Source of the DNA: Motiliproteus coralliicola
GTDB taxonomy: Bacteria; Pseudomonadota; Gammaproteobacteria; Pseudomonadales; Balneatricaceae
DNA: 64,000 bases
Direction of reading: 5' to 3'
Assembly (NCBI RefSeq): GCF_003345655.1
Contig: NZ_QQOH01000001.1
Span: forward strand, 930,001-994,000
Of the stretch, positions 27,462 through 38,331 are shown piece after piece. Each line of letters opens with the position of its first letter. Position 1 is the stretch's first letter. Made by a program: the position numbers and the translations under genes. The notes beneath the pieces are model-generated. The model did no database searches, was not told where the DNA came from, and worked only from the letters and a program-made list of their open reading frames with translations.

Positions 27462-28800
27462 CTCGCTTTATACCCAGCTTGTTGTCTCGCTGTTATTTCC
27501 TCTGCATGAAAAACTCAAGAAACATCACTCGACTCACCTGCTGAAACAGCTAGAGGCTAGCCAGTGGTTACCGGTTGAAGCCTTGAATAGCGCTCAAGAC
27601 CATGATCTACAAAAATTTATTGCTCACCTCTATCAGCATAACCCCTACTATCGGGATCTGATGCAACAGCGGCAACTAACACCTGATGCGATCAGTAATA
27701 TACAGGACCTGATTAAGCTACCGTTTTTAACCAAATCGATAATTCGTGAACACCAGCAAAAGCTGATCAGCCGCCATTCAGACCCTTTGCTGCAATACAA
27801 TACCGGCGGTTCGAGTGGCGAACCGCTGATTTTTTATATGGGTATGGATCGGGTCAGCCATGATGTCGCCGCAAAGTGGCGTGCCACCCGCTGGTGGGGA
27901 GTCGATATCGGAGATGTGGAAGCGGTCATCTGGGGCTCACCGATAGAATTAAATAAACAGGACCGAGTTAAACTTTGGCGAGACCGGCTATTCCGTTCCC
28001 ATCTGATCCCCGCTTTCGAACTGGGAAAGGATAACATTGAGCGCTACCTGAAAAAGTTAGTCACCCTGAAACCCGCGATGGTCTTCGGTTATCCATCCGT
28101 GATCTACCTGTTGGTCCAACAGGCACAGCAACAGGGTATCGACCTGTCCCGGCTCGGCGTCAAGGTGGTCTTCACTACCTCGGAAATGCTCTACCCGCAT
28201 CAACGAGAACTGATCGAACAGCAGTTCGGAGCCCCCGTTGCTAACGGCTATGGTGCCCGTGATGCGGGTTTTATCGCGCATCAATGCCCCCAAGGATCTC
28301 TGCACATCTCATCCGAGCATATCCTCGTTGAGATCATCGACCCGCAAGGCAAACCGCTACCTGCAGGCGAGACCGGGGAAATAGTCACCACCCATCTCGC
28401 GACTACCGGATTCCCCTTTGTTCGCTATCGGACCGGCGACATGGGACGACTTGCGACCACACCATGCAGCTGTGGCCGGACCCTCCCGGTACTGGAAGAA
28501 GTAAGCGGCAGAAGTACCGATTTCCTGACCGCCACCGATGGTGCCAAGGTCCATGCGTTGGCTTTAATCTATGTGCTGCGTGAGATAGACGGGATGGAGC
28601 AATTTAAAATTACCCAGCACAGCGCCACCAAGGTGACGGTTTTGGTGATGCTACAAGCTCCCGACTCATCGCTGCTGAAGACGATTTCCGATCGCTTAAA
28701 GCAACGTTTGGGAGACGACATGGAGATCACGATTACACCCTGTACTCAGATACCGACATCGCCCAACGGCAAATTTCGTTATGTTGAAAGCCATATCTAG
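27442..28800 (+). CDS. CapK/PaaK-like adenylate-forming enzyme
   Basis: 452 residues of the phenylacetate-CoA ligase/CapK type: the P-loop-like YNTGGSSGEPL, NGYGARDAGFIAHQC, RYRTGDMGRL and a CxC segment (CSCGR). Such proteins in capsule loci are thought to activate an acyl or amino acid group for addition to the polymer, though few are characterised. The start overlaps the ligase gene by 20 bases, and its end overlaps the next gene by 20, so it is part of the operon. Confidence 0.82.
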   Translation: MARSPSSSLYTQLVVSLLFPLHEKLKKHHSTHLLKQLEASQWLPVEALNSAQDHDLQKFIAHLYQHNPYYRDLMQQRQLTPDAISNIQDLIKLPFLTKSIIREHQQKLISRHSDPLLQYNTGGSSGEPLIFYMGMDRVSHDVAAKWRATRWWGVDIGDVEAVIWGSPIELNKQDRVKLWRDRLFRSHLIPAFELGKDNIERYLKKLVTLKPAMVFGYPSVIYLLVQQAQQQGIDLSRLGVKVVFTTSEMLYPHQRELIEQQFGAPVANGYGARDAGFIAHQCPQGSLHISSEHILVEIIDPQGKPLPAGETGEIVTTHLATTGFPFVRYRTGDMGRLATTPCSCGRTLPVLEEVSGRSTDFLTATDGAKVHALALIYVLREIDGMEQFKITQHSATKVTVLVMLQAPDSSLLKTISDRLKQRLGDDMEITITPCTQIPTSPNGKFRYVESHI

Positions 28801-30271
28801 TTTAATTTTCGTCGCGGGCGCCCTGAGCTCCTTTCCCCTACAAGCTGAAAGCGCTGCCACCTTTTGGTCAGAAAAGGAACCCTTTAGCGCCGCAAATAGA
28901 GCATTCGCGGACCAAGCCGCAAAGATAAAATGGCAACGCGAGCTGGGCGATTGGGTTGATGTCCAGGGTCAACCACATGGAGCCAGTGCCTTTCAATCGC
29001 TGTATGTAAAAGATCGTGACAAACGACAGTATCCCAGCGCAGAGATTACTCGACTGGTTAAACAGTGGCTGGACAAACCCAAGACCAACCAGGGCCTGTT
29101 ACTTAGAAATCTCAATACCGGCAAAGCCAGAACCGAATTTTACAGCCGGGAGAGCGGAGACCTGACGACACCCGCAATTGAACTCCAGCTCATCAATGGT
29201 ACAACCCAACTCATTGCCGCCACCGCTGATACTTACCTGACCGCTTCATCCAGAAGTGCCTATGGCGATCGGGCTGTGTTAAAGGTCGGGCCACGCAGTC
29301 AGGCATTAATACATTTCGCATTCCCGAAAGCATTGAGCGCCAATGATGTATCAATGGCAACGCTCTATTTAACAACAGACCGCCAGTTTGGTGATAATGA
29401 AATCGGTATCTATCAAATCACAAAGCAAACCCTGACTGAGAACAACATAGAGCGGGGTATCGCCGATCAGTACCCCGACGATGAAAACATCATCCGTAAT
29501 CCAGATGTACTCTTTAGTCAAAATTTTGAAAGCAACAACTGGAGCCAGCAATGGAGCCACATTCGTGGTGCAGCCAATGCCGACACGGTTGAGCTCGGCG
29601 TACCGGCACGCTTTATACCACTGAGTGGTAAAGCCCTGCGACTTCGCTTTTCACCCGAGCAGAACTTAGCAGCGAGCCTCTCCCTATTGACTCGTGATCT
29701 GCTACCGGCCGAGCCAGAATCATTATATTTTCGCTATTATTTAAGACTCGGCGACAACTGGAATTCAGATCGTGGCGGCGGAAAATTTCCTGGCTTCGGT
29801 GGCACCTATGACAAGGCGGGCTGGGGCGGCAGACCTTCCGACGGCACCAATGGCTGGTCCGCCCGTGGAAATTTCTTCGACACGCTCAGCCAAGGTAAAC
29901 ATCGAGGTAAAACCCCTCTGGGAAGCTATCTTTACCTTGCCAATAGCAATCGAAAATACGGTGAACGACGCGCTTGGGGCTCAAGTCACAGCCTGCTAGA
30001 AAAAAACCGTTGGTATGCGATAGAGCAGTACTTGAAACTAAATACGCCTAATGATTCGGATGGCGAAATTAAAGTGTGGATCGATGGTCGTCAGATCGCA
30101 AGTTTTACGTCACTAAAATTTCGCACTACAGATAAATTAAATATTGAAAAAATCTGGTTCGATTTTTTCCACGGAGGTGTTGCTAAACCCTCTACGGAAC
30201 AGCATCTATTTATCGACAATATCGTCGTAGCAAAGGATTATATTGGCCCGATCAAAAATTCTATCGAGTGA
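28781..30271 (+). CDS. Exported DNRLRE-like plus polysaccharide lyase-like protein
   Basis: 496 residues with a signal peptide (SLIFVAGALSSFPLQA-ES). A DNRLRE-like beta region (about 140-235: TADTYLTASSRSAYGDRAVLKVG) is followed by a jelly-roll domain with LYFRYYLRLGDNW, GGGKFPGFGGTY, DGTNGWSARG and YLYLANS, a pattern that recalls PL14-type lyases. It may trim or release the exopolysaccharide during export. The catalytic residues are not certain. Overlaps the CapK-like gene by 20 bases. Confidence 0.65.
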   Translation: MLKAISSLIFVAGALSSFPLQAESAATFWSEKEPFSAANRAFADQAAKIKWQRELGDWVDVQGQPHGASAFQSLYVKDRDKRQYPSAEITRLVKQWLDKPKTNQGLLLRNLNTGKARTEFYSRESGDLTTPAIELQLINGTTQLIAATADTYLTASSRSAYGDRAVLKVGPRSQALIHFAFPKALSANDVSMATLYLTTDRQFGDNEIGIYQITKQTLTENNIERGIADQYPDDENIIRNPDVLFSQNFESNNWSQQWSHIRGAANADTVELGVPARFIPLSGKALRLRFSPEQNLAASLSLLTRDLLPAEPESLYFRYYLRLGDNWNSDRGGGKFPGFGGTYDKAGWGGRPSDGTNGWSARGNFFDTLSQGKHRGKTPLGSYLYLANSNRKYGERRAWGSSHSLLEKNRWYAIEQYLKLNTPNDSDGEIKVWIDGRQIASFTSLKFRTTDKLNIEKIWFDFFHGGVAKPSTEQHLFIDNIVVAKDYIGPIKNSIE

Positions 30272-30304
30272 AATAATTTGACAATCAAAATTAAAGGAAT
30301 CGAT

Positions 30305-31480
30305 TTGTCAGAGTCAACCCAGGAAATACTAAGAAAATATCAGTTTATCGTACTGGCACCCAATAACTGGAATGGCCAGTGGATGAACCGGCAGCAGCTT
30401 TTCAGCCGTATTGCCCCATACAGCAATGTTATCTACTCACAGGGGATCCCTAGCGTGTGGGAGTTGAGCTCCCCCGCTCAGTTGCTAAAGCACCCTTTTA
30501 GTAACAGCGCTATTTACGATTCGGCTCAGATAGACAAACCCTCAAGTTTACTGTTTCACTGGCCTCGTCTAAAACGCATAAGCCGGTGGGCAATCAAGCA
30601 GCATAGCCGGACTCTTGCCGCTAAGTTCAACAATCGGTCAAGGCGCGTACTTTATGTCTTCCATCCGAATTACGCCCACTACATCGATACCATCAAACAT
30701 GATCTGCTGATTTATCACCCATACGATGACTTTTCCAAGCAGGGAGCCCATGCAGAACAACTCAGCCAGCAAGAGGGAAAACTGTTAAAGCAGGCCGACC
30801 TGGTCATCACCCCATCTAGCGACGTCAGCTGCAACATGGCGCAGCGCAGCGGTCGTGATGATATTAAAACGATCAAGAACGGGGTCGACTTCGATGCATT
30901 CTCACAAAGCCAACAGCTTCAATGCCCGGAGGACCTGGCACGGATAACCGGTCCAACTATCGGCTACATCGGCAGTATCAATGTCAAGGTAGACCTGAAC
31001 CTCCTCGATTTTCTCGCCGAGCAATTACCCCATGTTCAACAGATACTTATTGGCCCAATTGGCAACCTGACTGGCAAGGGCGAGCTATTTAACCAGCTGA
31101 CGAACAGACCCAACGTACACTGCCTGGGAGCAAAGGATTATCGTCGTTTACCTGCCTATGCCGGTCATATCGACTGCCACCTGATGTGTTATGACACCTC
31201 GCCAACACTTTGGGCTCGCTTGGCCTATCCTTTAAAGCTGAATGAATACTTAGCGACGAAAAAGCCGCTGATTAGTTGTCCGCTGTCATCCGTTGAAGAC
31301 CAAGAGCAATTGATGGATGTATGCAGTACACCTCAGCAATGGCTGGAGGCCATCAACCAACGTCTCAGCCAAACCAGTGAGAAGCTAGCAGCGGGGTATC
31401 AATATGCATCCCAACAGAGCTGGGACCGCAGGGTACAGCAACTCGCGACCCTGCTTAGCAGCGCAAAAGCGGACAAGTAA
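30305..31480 (+). CDS. Glycosyltransferase, GT4-like
   Basis: About 391 residues. The N-terminal domain holds FIVLAPNNWNGQWMNRQQLF, and LLIYHPYDDFSKQ, VITPSSDV, IKNGVDFDAF and TIGYIGSI follow the usual GT-B order. An earlier TTG at 30278 is in frame, but TTG 30305 has AAAGGA exactly 6 bases upstream and is preferred. Donor sugar unknown. Last of the four clustered transferases before the WbpB/D/E genes. Confidence 0.78.
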   Translation: MSESTQEILRKYQFIVLAPNNWNGQWMNRQQLFSRIAPYSNVIYSQGIPSVWELSSPAQLLKHPFSNSAIYDSAQIDKPSSLLFHWPRLKRISRWAIKQHSRTLAAKFNNRSRRVLYVFHPNYAHYIDTIKHDLLIYHPYDDFSKQGAHAEQLSQQEGKLLKQADLVITPSSDVSCNMAQRSGRDDIKTIKNGVDFDAFSQSQQLQCPEDLARITGPTIGYIGSINVKVDLNLLDFLAEQLPHVQQILIGPIGNLTGKGELFNQLTNRPNVHCLGAKDYRRLPAYAGHIDCHLMCYDTSPTLWARLAYPLKLNEYLATKKPLISCPLSSVEDQEQLMDVCSTPQQWLEAINQRLSQTSEKLAAGYQYASQQSWDRRVQQLATLLSSAKADK

Positions 31481-31483
31481 TAG

Positions 31484-32512
<1,029 letters not shown>

Positions 32513-32517
32513 CGCCG

Positions 32518-33093
32518 ATGCCTACCACGATTCACCCTACTGCTATTGTCGATGAAGGAGCTTCCATCGGACCTGACTGTCGCATCTGGCACTGGGTCCA
32601 CATAAGTGCAGGTGCAATTATCGGCTCAGGCTGCTCTTTTGGCCAAAATGTCTTTGTGGGTAACAAAGTCATGATCGGTAACAACGTTAAGATTCAAAAT
32701 AACGTTTCGGTCTATGACAACGTCACTCTCGAAAATGACGTTTTTTGCGGCCCCAGCATGGTATTCACCAACGTCTACAACCCCCGCTCGGCGATAGAAC
32801 GTAAAACGGAATATCGCAATACCCGAGTCTGCCAAGGCGCCAGCTTAGGGGCGAACTGCACGATCGTCTGCGGCGTCACTATCGGCCGTTATGCCTTCGT
32901 CGGTGCCGGTGCCTTAATTAACAAGGACGTACCCGACTTTGCATTAATGGTTGGGGTACCTGCTAAACAGATAGGATGGATAAGTGAATTTGGGGAACGC
33001 TTGGAACTACCGCTCACAGGCGAAGCTGAAGTGACTTGTCCACATACCAATACCCGTTATCAGCTAAGCCAGGGGCAGCTCCGTCGGATATAA
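32518..33093 (+). CDS. wlbB: UDP-diamino-uronate N-acetyltransferase, WbpD/WlbB-like
   Basis: A left-handed beta-helix acetyltransferase of 191 residues with repeated hexapeptides ([30 protein letters not shown]) and the family segment [21 protein letters not shown]. It acetylates the 3-amino group of UDP-GlcNAc3NA using acetyl-CoA in the WbpB-E-D pathway. Starts 5 bases after the dehydrogenase gene. Confidence 0.92.
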   Translation: MPTTIHPTAIVDEGASIGPDCRIWHWVHISAGAIIGSGCSFGQNVFVGNKVMIGNNVKIQNNVSVYDNVTLENDVFCGPSMVFTNVYNPRSAIERKTEYRNTRVCQGASLGANCTIVCGVTIGRYAFVGAGALINKDVPDFALMVGVPAKQIGWISEFGERLELPLTGEAEVTCPHTNTRYQLSQGQLRRI

Positions 33094-33122
33094 CCCCCCC
33101 CTATTAATTTTGGGAAACGACT

Positions 33123-34229
33123 TTGCAATTCATCGACCTAAAAAGCCAATACCAGGCCATTGAAGCCCAAATAAATCAACGCATTCAGCGTGTTTTAGAG
33201 CATGGTCAATTTATCATGGGGCCTGAAGTCTCTGAGCTGGAAAAACAACTGGCCGACTTTGTCGGTGTTGATCATTGCCTCAGCTGCGCCAATGGCACAG
33301 ACGCACTACAAATAGCCTTGATGGCCCTAGATATTGGTCCAGGGGATGCTGTTTTCACGACTCCGTTTACCTTCTTTGCGACTGCCGAAGTGATTGCCCT
33401 GGTCGGTGCGAGGCCTGTTTTCGTTGATGTTGACCCAGAGAGCTACAACATTTCGCCTCAACAACTCGAGCTGGCAATTAGAAAATGTCAAAAAGAAGGA
33501 AGCTTTAATCCCACAGCCGTTATCAGCGTAGACCTGTTTGGCCAGCCCGCCGACTATCCACAAATTGAGCCGATCTGCAAACAACATGGACTTAAGCTGA
33601 TAGAAGATGCGGCTCAAGGCCTTGGCGGGAGGATTGGAGAGCGGATAAGTGGCAGTTTTGGTGATATAGCCACAACCAGCTTCTTCCCGGCTAAACCATT
33701 GGGCTGCTACGGAGACGGTGGTGCGATATTTACCCATGATGCCTGCTTGGCAGAAAAGATCCGGTCAATCCGTATTCATGGCAAGGGCCAAGATAAATAC
33801 GACAATGTTCGTATTGGTCTTAACAGTCGATTGGATACGATTCAAGCTGCAATTCTGCTCGAAAAGCTTGCCCACTTTGAAGCAGAGATATCTCAGCGTC
33901 AAAGGGTCGCTGATCGCTACACAGAGGCATTAAAAGAGACCTACTCAACCCCAACAATTGCCCCTGATATGCAGAGTGTTTGGGCTCAATATACGCTAAG
34001 AAGCTCGAATCGGGATCAAACGATTGAACGACTAAAAGCTGCAAGCATTCCCGCTATGATCTATTACCCTAAGCCGCTGCATCTATTAGGTGCGTTTTCT
34101 CAGCTTGGTTACTCAAAGGGAGACTTCCCTATCGCCGAAAAGCTATCAAAAACCGTATTTAGCCTGCCCATGCATCCCTATTTGCACCTCAAAGAGCAGC
34201 AGGAAGTTATTGATTGCCTTCTAGCCTAA
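33123..34229 (+). CDS. wlbC: PLP aminotransferase, WbpE/WlbC-like
   Basis: A DegT/DnrJ/EryC1-fold aminotransferase of 368 residues. Asp162 (LIEDAAQ) contacts the PLP nitrogen and Lys191 (FFPAKPLGCYGDGG) forms the Schiff base. It transfers an amino group from glutamate to C3 of the UDP-3-keto-GlcNAcA made by the WbpB-like enzyme. TTG start with GGGAAA upstream. Last gene of the long plus-strand run; it converges with the flippase gene only 27 bases away, with no clear terminator. Confidence 0.9.
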   Translation: MQFIDLKSQYQAIEAQINQRIQRVLEHGQFIMGPEVSELEKQLADFVGVDHCLSCANGTDALQIALMALDIGPGDAVFTTPFTFFATAEVIALVGARPVFVDVDPESYNISPQQLELAIRKCQKEGSFNPTAVISVDLFGQPADYPQIEPICKQHGLKLIEDAAQGLGGRIGERISGSFGDIATTSFFPAKPLGCYGDGGAIFTHDACLAEKIRSIRIHGKGQDKYDNVRIGLNSRLDTIQAAILLEKLAHFEAEISQRQRVADRYTEALKETYSTPTIAPDMQSVWAQYTLRSSNRDQTIERLKAASIPAMIYYPKPLHLLGAFSQLGYSKGDFPIAEKLSKTVFSLPMHPYLHLKEQQEVIDCLLA

Positions 34230-34256
34230 AGCTTCCCCAAAAAATAATTTATCGAC

Positions 34257-35753
34257 CTAAGCTCTATTTGAAATGGTTCGATACTTTCGATCGACCCAAT
34301 TTAAAACATAAGATTCAACGGTATTAGGTCGTCCAGACAAACCCCATAGGCTCAACAGAACGGCGCAATAGATAAAAGCGCCTATAAAAACTGAAATCAA
34401 CAAATAATAGACCCCATCAAAAACCAAGCCTGAACTCAGATCAACTGAGCCCGTATAATATTCCACAACAAAATACATAGTTAAAGATGCGATAACCGGC
34501 CTAATAAATATTGATAGCAAGGATAATGGCGAGATACTTAAAATTCTTGAAATTACAATCTTGCTAACTGGAAAGATAATAATAGATGTGATAAGAACCG
34601 CTAAACCAGCACCAAACATTCCGTAAACATCTGACAGCAGAATCAACAAAGTAAAAAATATTATAATTCTTATCAGCATGAGATAAGTTGTAATGTACTG
34701 TTTAGCTAGAGCAAGATAAACATAGCCCGAACAGGCGGTTACTGAAGCGAATATACTTGAAACAGCAATCAATTCCATAACAGGAATTATAGATACCCAC
34801 TTCTCACCCAGCATGACAGGAACAAGCAAGTTTGCTACTGCACAAATACCAAGCGCGCAAGGCAAACTAATAACTAAGACATTAGACAATACTTTTAGAT
34901 AAGTATCTCTTAGTTTATCTATATCACTGGAAACTTTTGCATAGCCTGAATAAGCAGCCGAGTTTATAGGAGCCACCACATCTGAAGCTGTCAGATTTGC
35001 TATTTCATTACCTACTGTAAATAAACCTAACGGGGCACTACCAAGCATTTTTGCAATAATAAAATTCTGCCCATGATTATTTAAATAGATCAAAATATTA
35101 TTTGCAAATAGCCAGATAGAAAAGCTCAGCATATCCTTCCACATCTTGATTGAAAACCTTGGGCGATATGCATGCATAATATAGCTTAAAACCAGCGTTA
35201 TAAGCTGCGATGATAACATTCCTATCAAAAGCGCAACGTAGCTTTCCAATAGAAAGGCAAAATAAATTGTAATAAAAAAAGTTGTTAGCTTTGCAATAAC
35301 ACGAAATTTAAATTCAAGATCAAAGTTCATCTCTTTTCTAAATTGAACAATGCCAACATTGACAAAGCCACTCAGAAAAACAATCGCAGACATAAATAAC
35401 AAGACATTAACAAGTCGCTCATCAGAATAGTAGACAGAAAACGGATAGCATAATAACACTATTAAAACAGAAGCAACTGATGAGAGAATTAATTTCATCG
35501 TCCAAGCTGTATTATAGTGATCTTCTGTCGCATCTTGTTTTTGAATTAAAACCGTATCAAATCCAAACTGACGCATTAAAAGGACCATTGCATATAGGGA
35601 TGTTCCTAAGGCAACCAATCCAAAGTCATCAGGATTTAATAATCTAGCTAAAATTACAGTACTTATTATTCCGATAAATTTAATACTTGCCCTGAGCGCA
35701 ACCATCCATACGGCGCCCTTAGCAATCATACTATTTACATCTTTTTTCCCCAT
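34257..35753 (-). CDS. Lipopolysaccharide/polysaccharide flippase (Wzx-like, MVF/MATE superfamily)
   Basis: 498 residues with about 12-14 membrane helices and the N-terminal pattern GAVWMVALRASIKFIGIISTVILARLLNPDDFGLVALG, shared by WzxC-type oligosaccharide flippases. It would move the lipid-linked repeat unit across the inner membrane. AGGAAAG lies about 10 bases before ATG. The gene is markedly AT-rich compared with the operon it faces. Confidence 0.9.
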   Translation of the reverse strand: MGKKDVNSMIAKGAVWMVALRASIKFIGIISTVILARLLNPDDFGLVALGTSLYAMVLLMRQFGFDTVLIQKQDATEDHYNTAWTMKLILSSVASVLIVLLCYPFSVYYSDERLVNVLLFMSAIVFLSGFVNVGIVQFRKEMNFDLEFKFRVIAKLTTFFITIYFAFLLESYVALLIGMLSSQLITLVLSYIMHAYRPRFSIKMWKDMLSFSIWLFANNILIYLNNHGQNFIIAKMLGSAPLGLFTVGNEIANLTASDVVAPINSAAYSGYAKVSSDIDKLRDTYLKVLSNVLVISLPCALGICAVANLLVPVMLGEKWVSIIPVMELIAVSSIFASVTACSGYVYLALAKQYITTYLMLIRIIIFFTLLILLSDVYGMFGAGLAVLITSIIIFPVSKIVISRILSISPLSLLSIFIRPVIASLTMYFVVEYYTGSVDLSSGLVFDGVYYLLISVFIGAFIYCAVLLSLWGLSGRPNTVESYVLNWVDRKYRTISNRA

Positions 35754-35787
35754 GCTAAAATTCTTTCCTGCAATAATGTAGGGGTAA

Positions 35788-36432
35788 CTAATCCATTCTG
35801 TTAATCTTATTATTCAAGCCATCTAACGGATAACCATTTAACGTTGCAATCTTAGCATGCTTGACGGCACTATCTTTATCCTTTAAATCAACATATAACA
35901 GCCCGATATTATAATTAAACTCTGGATTATCAGGGTCTAACAATAGGGCTTCTTTGTATCGTTTTAGCGCTGATTCCAACTCTCCGACTCTATGCAGGTG
36001 AAGGCCATAAAGCATCCTTACCACAGCATCTTTAGGTTGAAAATATATAGCCCTCTCGAAATAGCAGGAAGCCGAGTAGAATTTCGTAGTGACAGTATTA
36101 AGAGTTTTATCTCTAATCTGTAACTTAGACATGGCAAATAGAGCACGATGGTAATTCGGAATGGCTCTCAAGGTATAATCTATATCACCGTAAGGGGTTG
36201 GGTTCCCTGTACCTGCAATCAACCTTTCCACGATAGGAGTGAAATGTGAGCTAAGCACTCTTGGAATTTCTGAAGCATGGGAAGGATTAGTATAATCGAA
36301 TGGCCCATAGGCATTAGTTAATGGATATCCTTTATTTATTCCACAGCTGATATTATTTCTAGGCTGGGAGTATGTGACAAAGCTCACTAACAGAAGAAGA
36401 ACTCCAAAAAAAATTCTAAGATTACCGTTCAT
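35788..36432 (-). CDS. Exported small TPR protein
   Basis: About 214 residues with a signal peptide (LRIFFGVLLLLVSFVTYS) and a C-terminal pair of TPR repeats (AVVRMLYGLHLHRVGELESALKRYKEALLLDPDNPEFNYNIGLLYVDLKDKDSAV). I preferred the ATG at 36432 because it begins the signal peptide; an upstream TTG is in frame. It lies just upstream of the flippase gene on the same strand. The function is unknown; a scaffold role for export is possible. Confidence 0.68.
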   Translation of the reverse strand: MNGNLRIFFGVLLLLVSFVTYSQPRNNISCGINKGYPLTNAYGPFDYTNPSHASEIPRVLSSHFTPIVERLIAGTGNPTPYGDIDYTLRAIPNYHRALFAMSKLQIRDKTLNTVTTKFYSASCYFERAIYFQPKDAVVRMLYGLHLHRVGELESALKRYKEALLLDPDNPEFNYNIGLLYVDLKDKDSAVKHAKIATLNGYPLDGLNNKINRMD

Positions 36433-36504
36433 AGCCCATCCATCCACCCAAAGAGCATTAACCAAATAATAGCAGTTAATATTTTTTCTTAAATTGACTT
36501 ATTG

Positions 36505-36510
36505 TATAAT
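36505..36510 (+). promoter_or_regulatory. Possible sigma-70 -10 element (TATAAT)
   Basis: A perfect TATAAT lies 45 bases before the TTG start of the plus-strand membrane protein, in the 122-base gap between divergent genes. The matching -35 region (AT-rich, TTTTCT-like) is weak. Transcription would begin near 36517. Confidence 0.35.
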
Positions 36511-36554
36511 ACAACCCTCTCAGAGGAAACAACAATAACAAGGAGGTTCTAATC

Positions 36555-37283
36555 TTGCTGAACAACCGAATCATCTCAGATCTTAATGCAAAGGATACAA
36601 TCTATAAAAATATCTTATACTTTGTCTTAGGCATTTCCTTTGCCGGTGCCATTTTTTTCTTCCCCGAAGGCTACCATCAGTATGCGCAAGAAGACGGCAT
36701 TATCGAAACAGCCGGCGCTATCTTTTTTGGATTGTCATCTTTATTTTTTTTCTCATGTATATTTAGAATATACAAATCAAAGAATTCCAAGCTTCTTTTA
36801 GCTATATCAGGAACCCTATGCTGGGCAGTTTTAGCATTTGTTTGCTTTGGTGAAGAAATCAGCTGGGGGCAAAGAATATTTAATTTTGAAACTCCAAGTG
36901 AGATAAAAGTAACCACTTATCACTCTAACGAAGGCATGTTAAAAAACATGCAGAACGAAACAAACATACACAACATGGGATTTTTCTATGAATATATCGG
37001 CGCATGGAAAATCACGATGGGACTGCTTATTCTTATCGGAATAGTCTATCCCATATCCGCCTATTTCAGCCCCTTGAGTAAGCTTTACAAATTCTTTAAT
37101 CTCCCAGTACCACCACTGTATCTTATCGGATTATCTATATCTGGAATACTCATACAGTACGGTCTGAAAGATATTGCCTATTTCCCGAATGACACGTCTG
37201 AAACATATGAAATGCTATTAGGACTTATGTTTTTTTTGTTCTCAAAACACGCTTGGTCAAACCCACAAAAATCTTATCTATAG
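36555..37283 (+). CDS. Membrane protein of unknown function with GEEISWGQRIF motif
   Basis: 242 residues, about six membrane helices. Acidic and aromatic residues are conserved-looking within the membrane region: CFGEEISWGQRIFNF and a later NETNIHNMGFF. I have a vague recollection of similar membrane proteins but no named function. TTG start is backed by a very strong AGGAGG ribosome site. Part of the AT-rich block; next comes the GNAT/FemAB-like gene. Confidence 0.7.
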   Translation: MLNNRIISDLNAKDTIYKNILYFVLGISFAGAIFFFPEGYHQYAQEDGIIETAGAIFFGLSSLFFFSCIFRIYKSKNSKLLLAISGTLCWAVLAFVCFGEEISWGQRIFNFETPSEIKVTTYHSNEGMLKNMQNETNIHNMGFFYEYIGAWKITMGLLILIGIVYPISAYFSPLSKLYKFFNLPVPPLYLIGLSISGILIQYGLKDIAYFPNDTSETYEMLLGLMFFLFSKHAWSNPQKSYL

Positions 37284-37327
37284 TTTTTCAAACACCTATA
37301 TTTTTTTAGCACCGGGGTATTAAAGGG

Positions 37328-38329
37328 ATGTCAATCTGGAAGATAAACACCATCAATAAATTCGATGAGTTTTCAATCCAATGGAATCTCCTGTGTAAAG
37401 AAACTTATGACACCCCTTTACTCGATGCAAAATTTATAAAGCCTCTGTTAGAAAGTTTTTCAGACGGTTCTGAACTACTAGCTTTTGCTTTTGATGATGA
37501 TAAATGTGTTGCTGCTACTATTATAAAACGTATTGGCATTGGTCGATGGGAAACTTTTCAGCCATCTCAAGCACCGTTAGGCTGCTGGATCTGCCATCCA
37601 GATTATTGTACAGACGATTTGTTTAAAGAATTGGCAAGCAGTCTGCCAGGAAGCGTTATATGCATTGGTGTAACACAGCAGGACCCAGCCCTACTTGCTC
37701 GCCCAAGCCCTTCCCCCCACCTAGACACTCTTGATTATATTTCCACTGGCCGCCTCTCAATACCCGATAATTTTGATAACTATTGGTCTACTCGTAGCAA
37801 AAATGTCAGACAGAACACCAACAAGGCTAAAAACCGTCTTAAAAAAGAAGGGATAGCTCCAAGCATTGAAGTGATTAACAATGTTAATCAAATGCAAGAT
37901 CTTGTGAAAGAGTTCGGCACTCTGGAAAGCCAGGGCTGGAAAGCACAATCCGGAACCGCAGTGAGTCCAGATAATGTGCAAGGCCGATTTTATACTGAAC
38001 TACTCAATGCCTATGCACCAGAACAAGCGGAAGTTTGGCGCTATCTCTACAACGATCGTACTGTTGCCGTAGATCTTTGTCTAAAACAAAACGGCATCTT
38101 ATACATTCTTAAAACCACTTTTGATCAAGACTGGAGCCGCTACTCTCCCGCTTTTGCGATGCATATAGAGGGGGTAAATTATTGTAGTACTAATGGAATC
38201 AATTCCATTGAATTTTACGGTCCTGCTATGGAGTGGCATAAAAAATTAACCGACGATCTTAGAAGAATGTATCACATAAATTTCTATCCGTTATCTTTTA
38301 TAAAAAGAATAAAGAGAATCATAAATTAA
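37328..38329 (+). CDS. GNAT/FemAB-like acyl- or aminoacyltransferase
   Basis: 333 residues of the CelD/BcsL-type GNAT fold (Acetyltransf_6). Visible features are WSTRSKNVRQNTNKAKNRL, LESQGWKAQSGTAV and AVDLCLKQNGILYILKTTFD, in the same order as the FemAB-like protein at 50802, of which it looks like a distant relative. Likely substrate is a sugar or peptide amine of the surface polymer. AAAGGG almost abuts the ATG. It ends 2 bases before the convergent pyruvyltransferase-like stop. Confidence 0.78.
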   Translation: MSIWKINTINKFDEFSIQWNLLCKETYDTPLLDAKFIKPLLESFSDGSELLAFAFDDDKCVAATIIKRIGIGRWETFQPSQAPLGCWICHPDYCTDDLFKELASSLPGSVICIGVTQQDPALLARPSPSPHLDTLDYISTGRLSIPDNFDNYWSTRSKNVRQNTNKAKNRLKKEGIAPSIEVINNVNQMQDLVKEFGTLESQGWKAQSGTAVSPDNVQGRFYTELLNAYAPEQAEVWRYLYNDRTVAVDLCLKQNGILYILKTTFDQDWSRYSPAFAMHIEGVNYCSTNGINSIEFYGPAMEWHKKLTDDLRRMYHINFYPLSFIKRIKRIIN

Positions 38330-38331
38330 TA

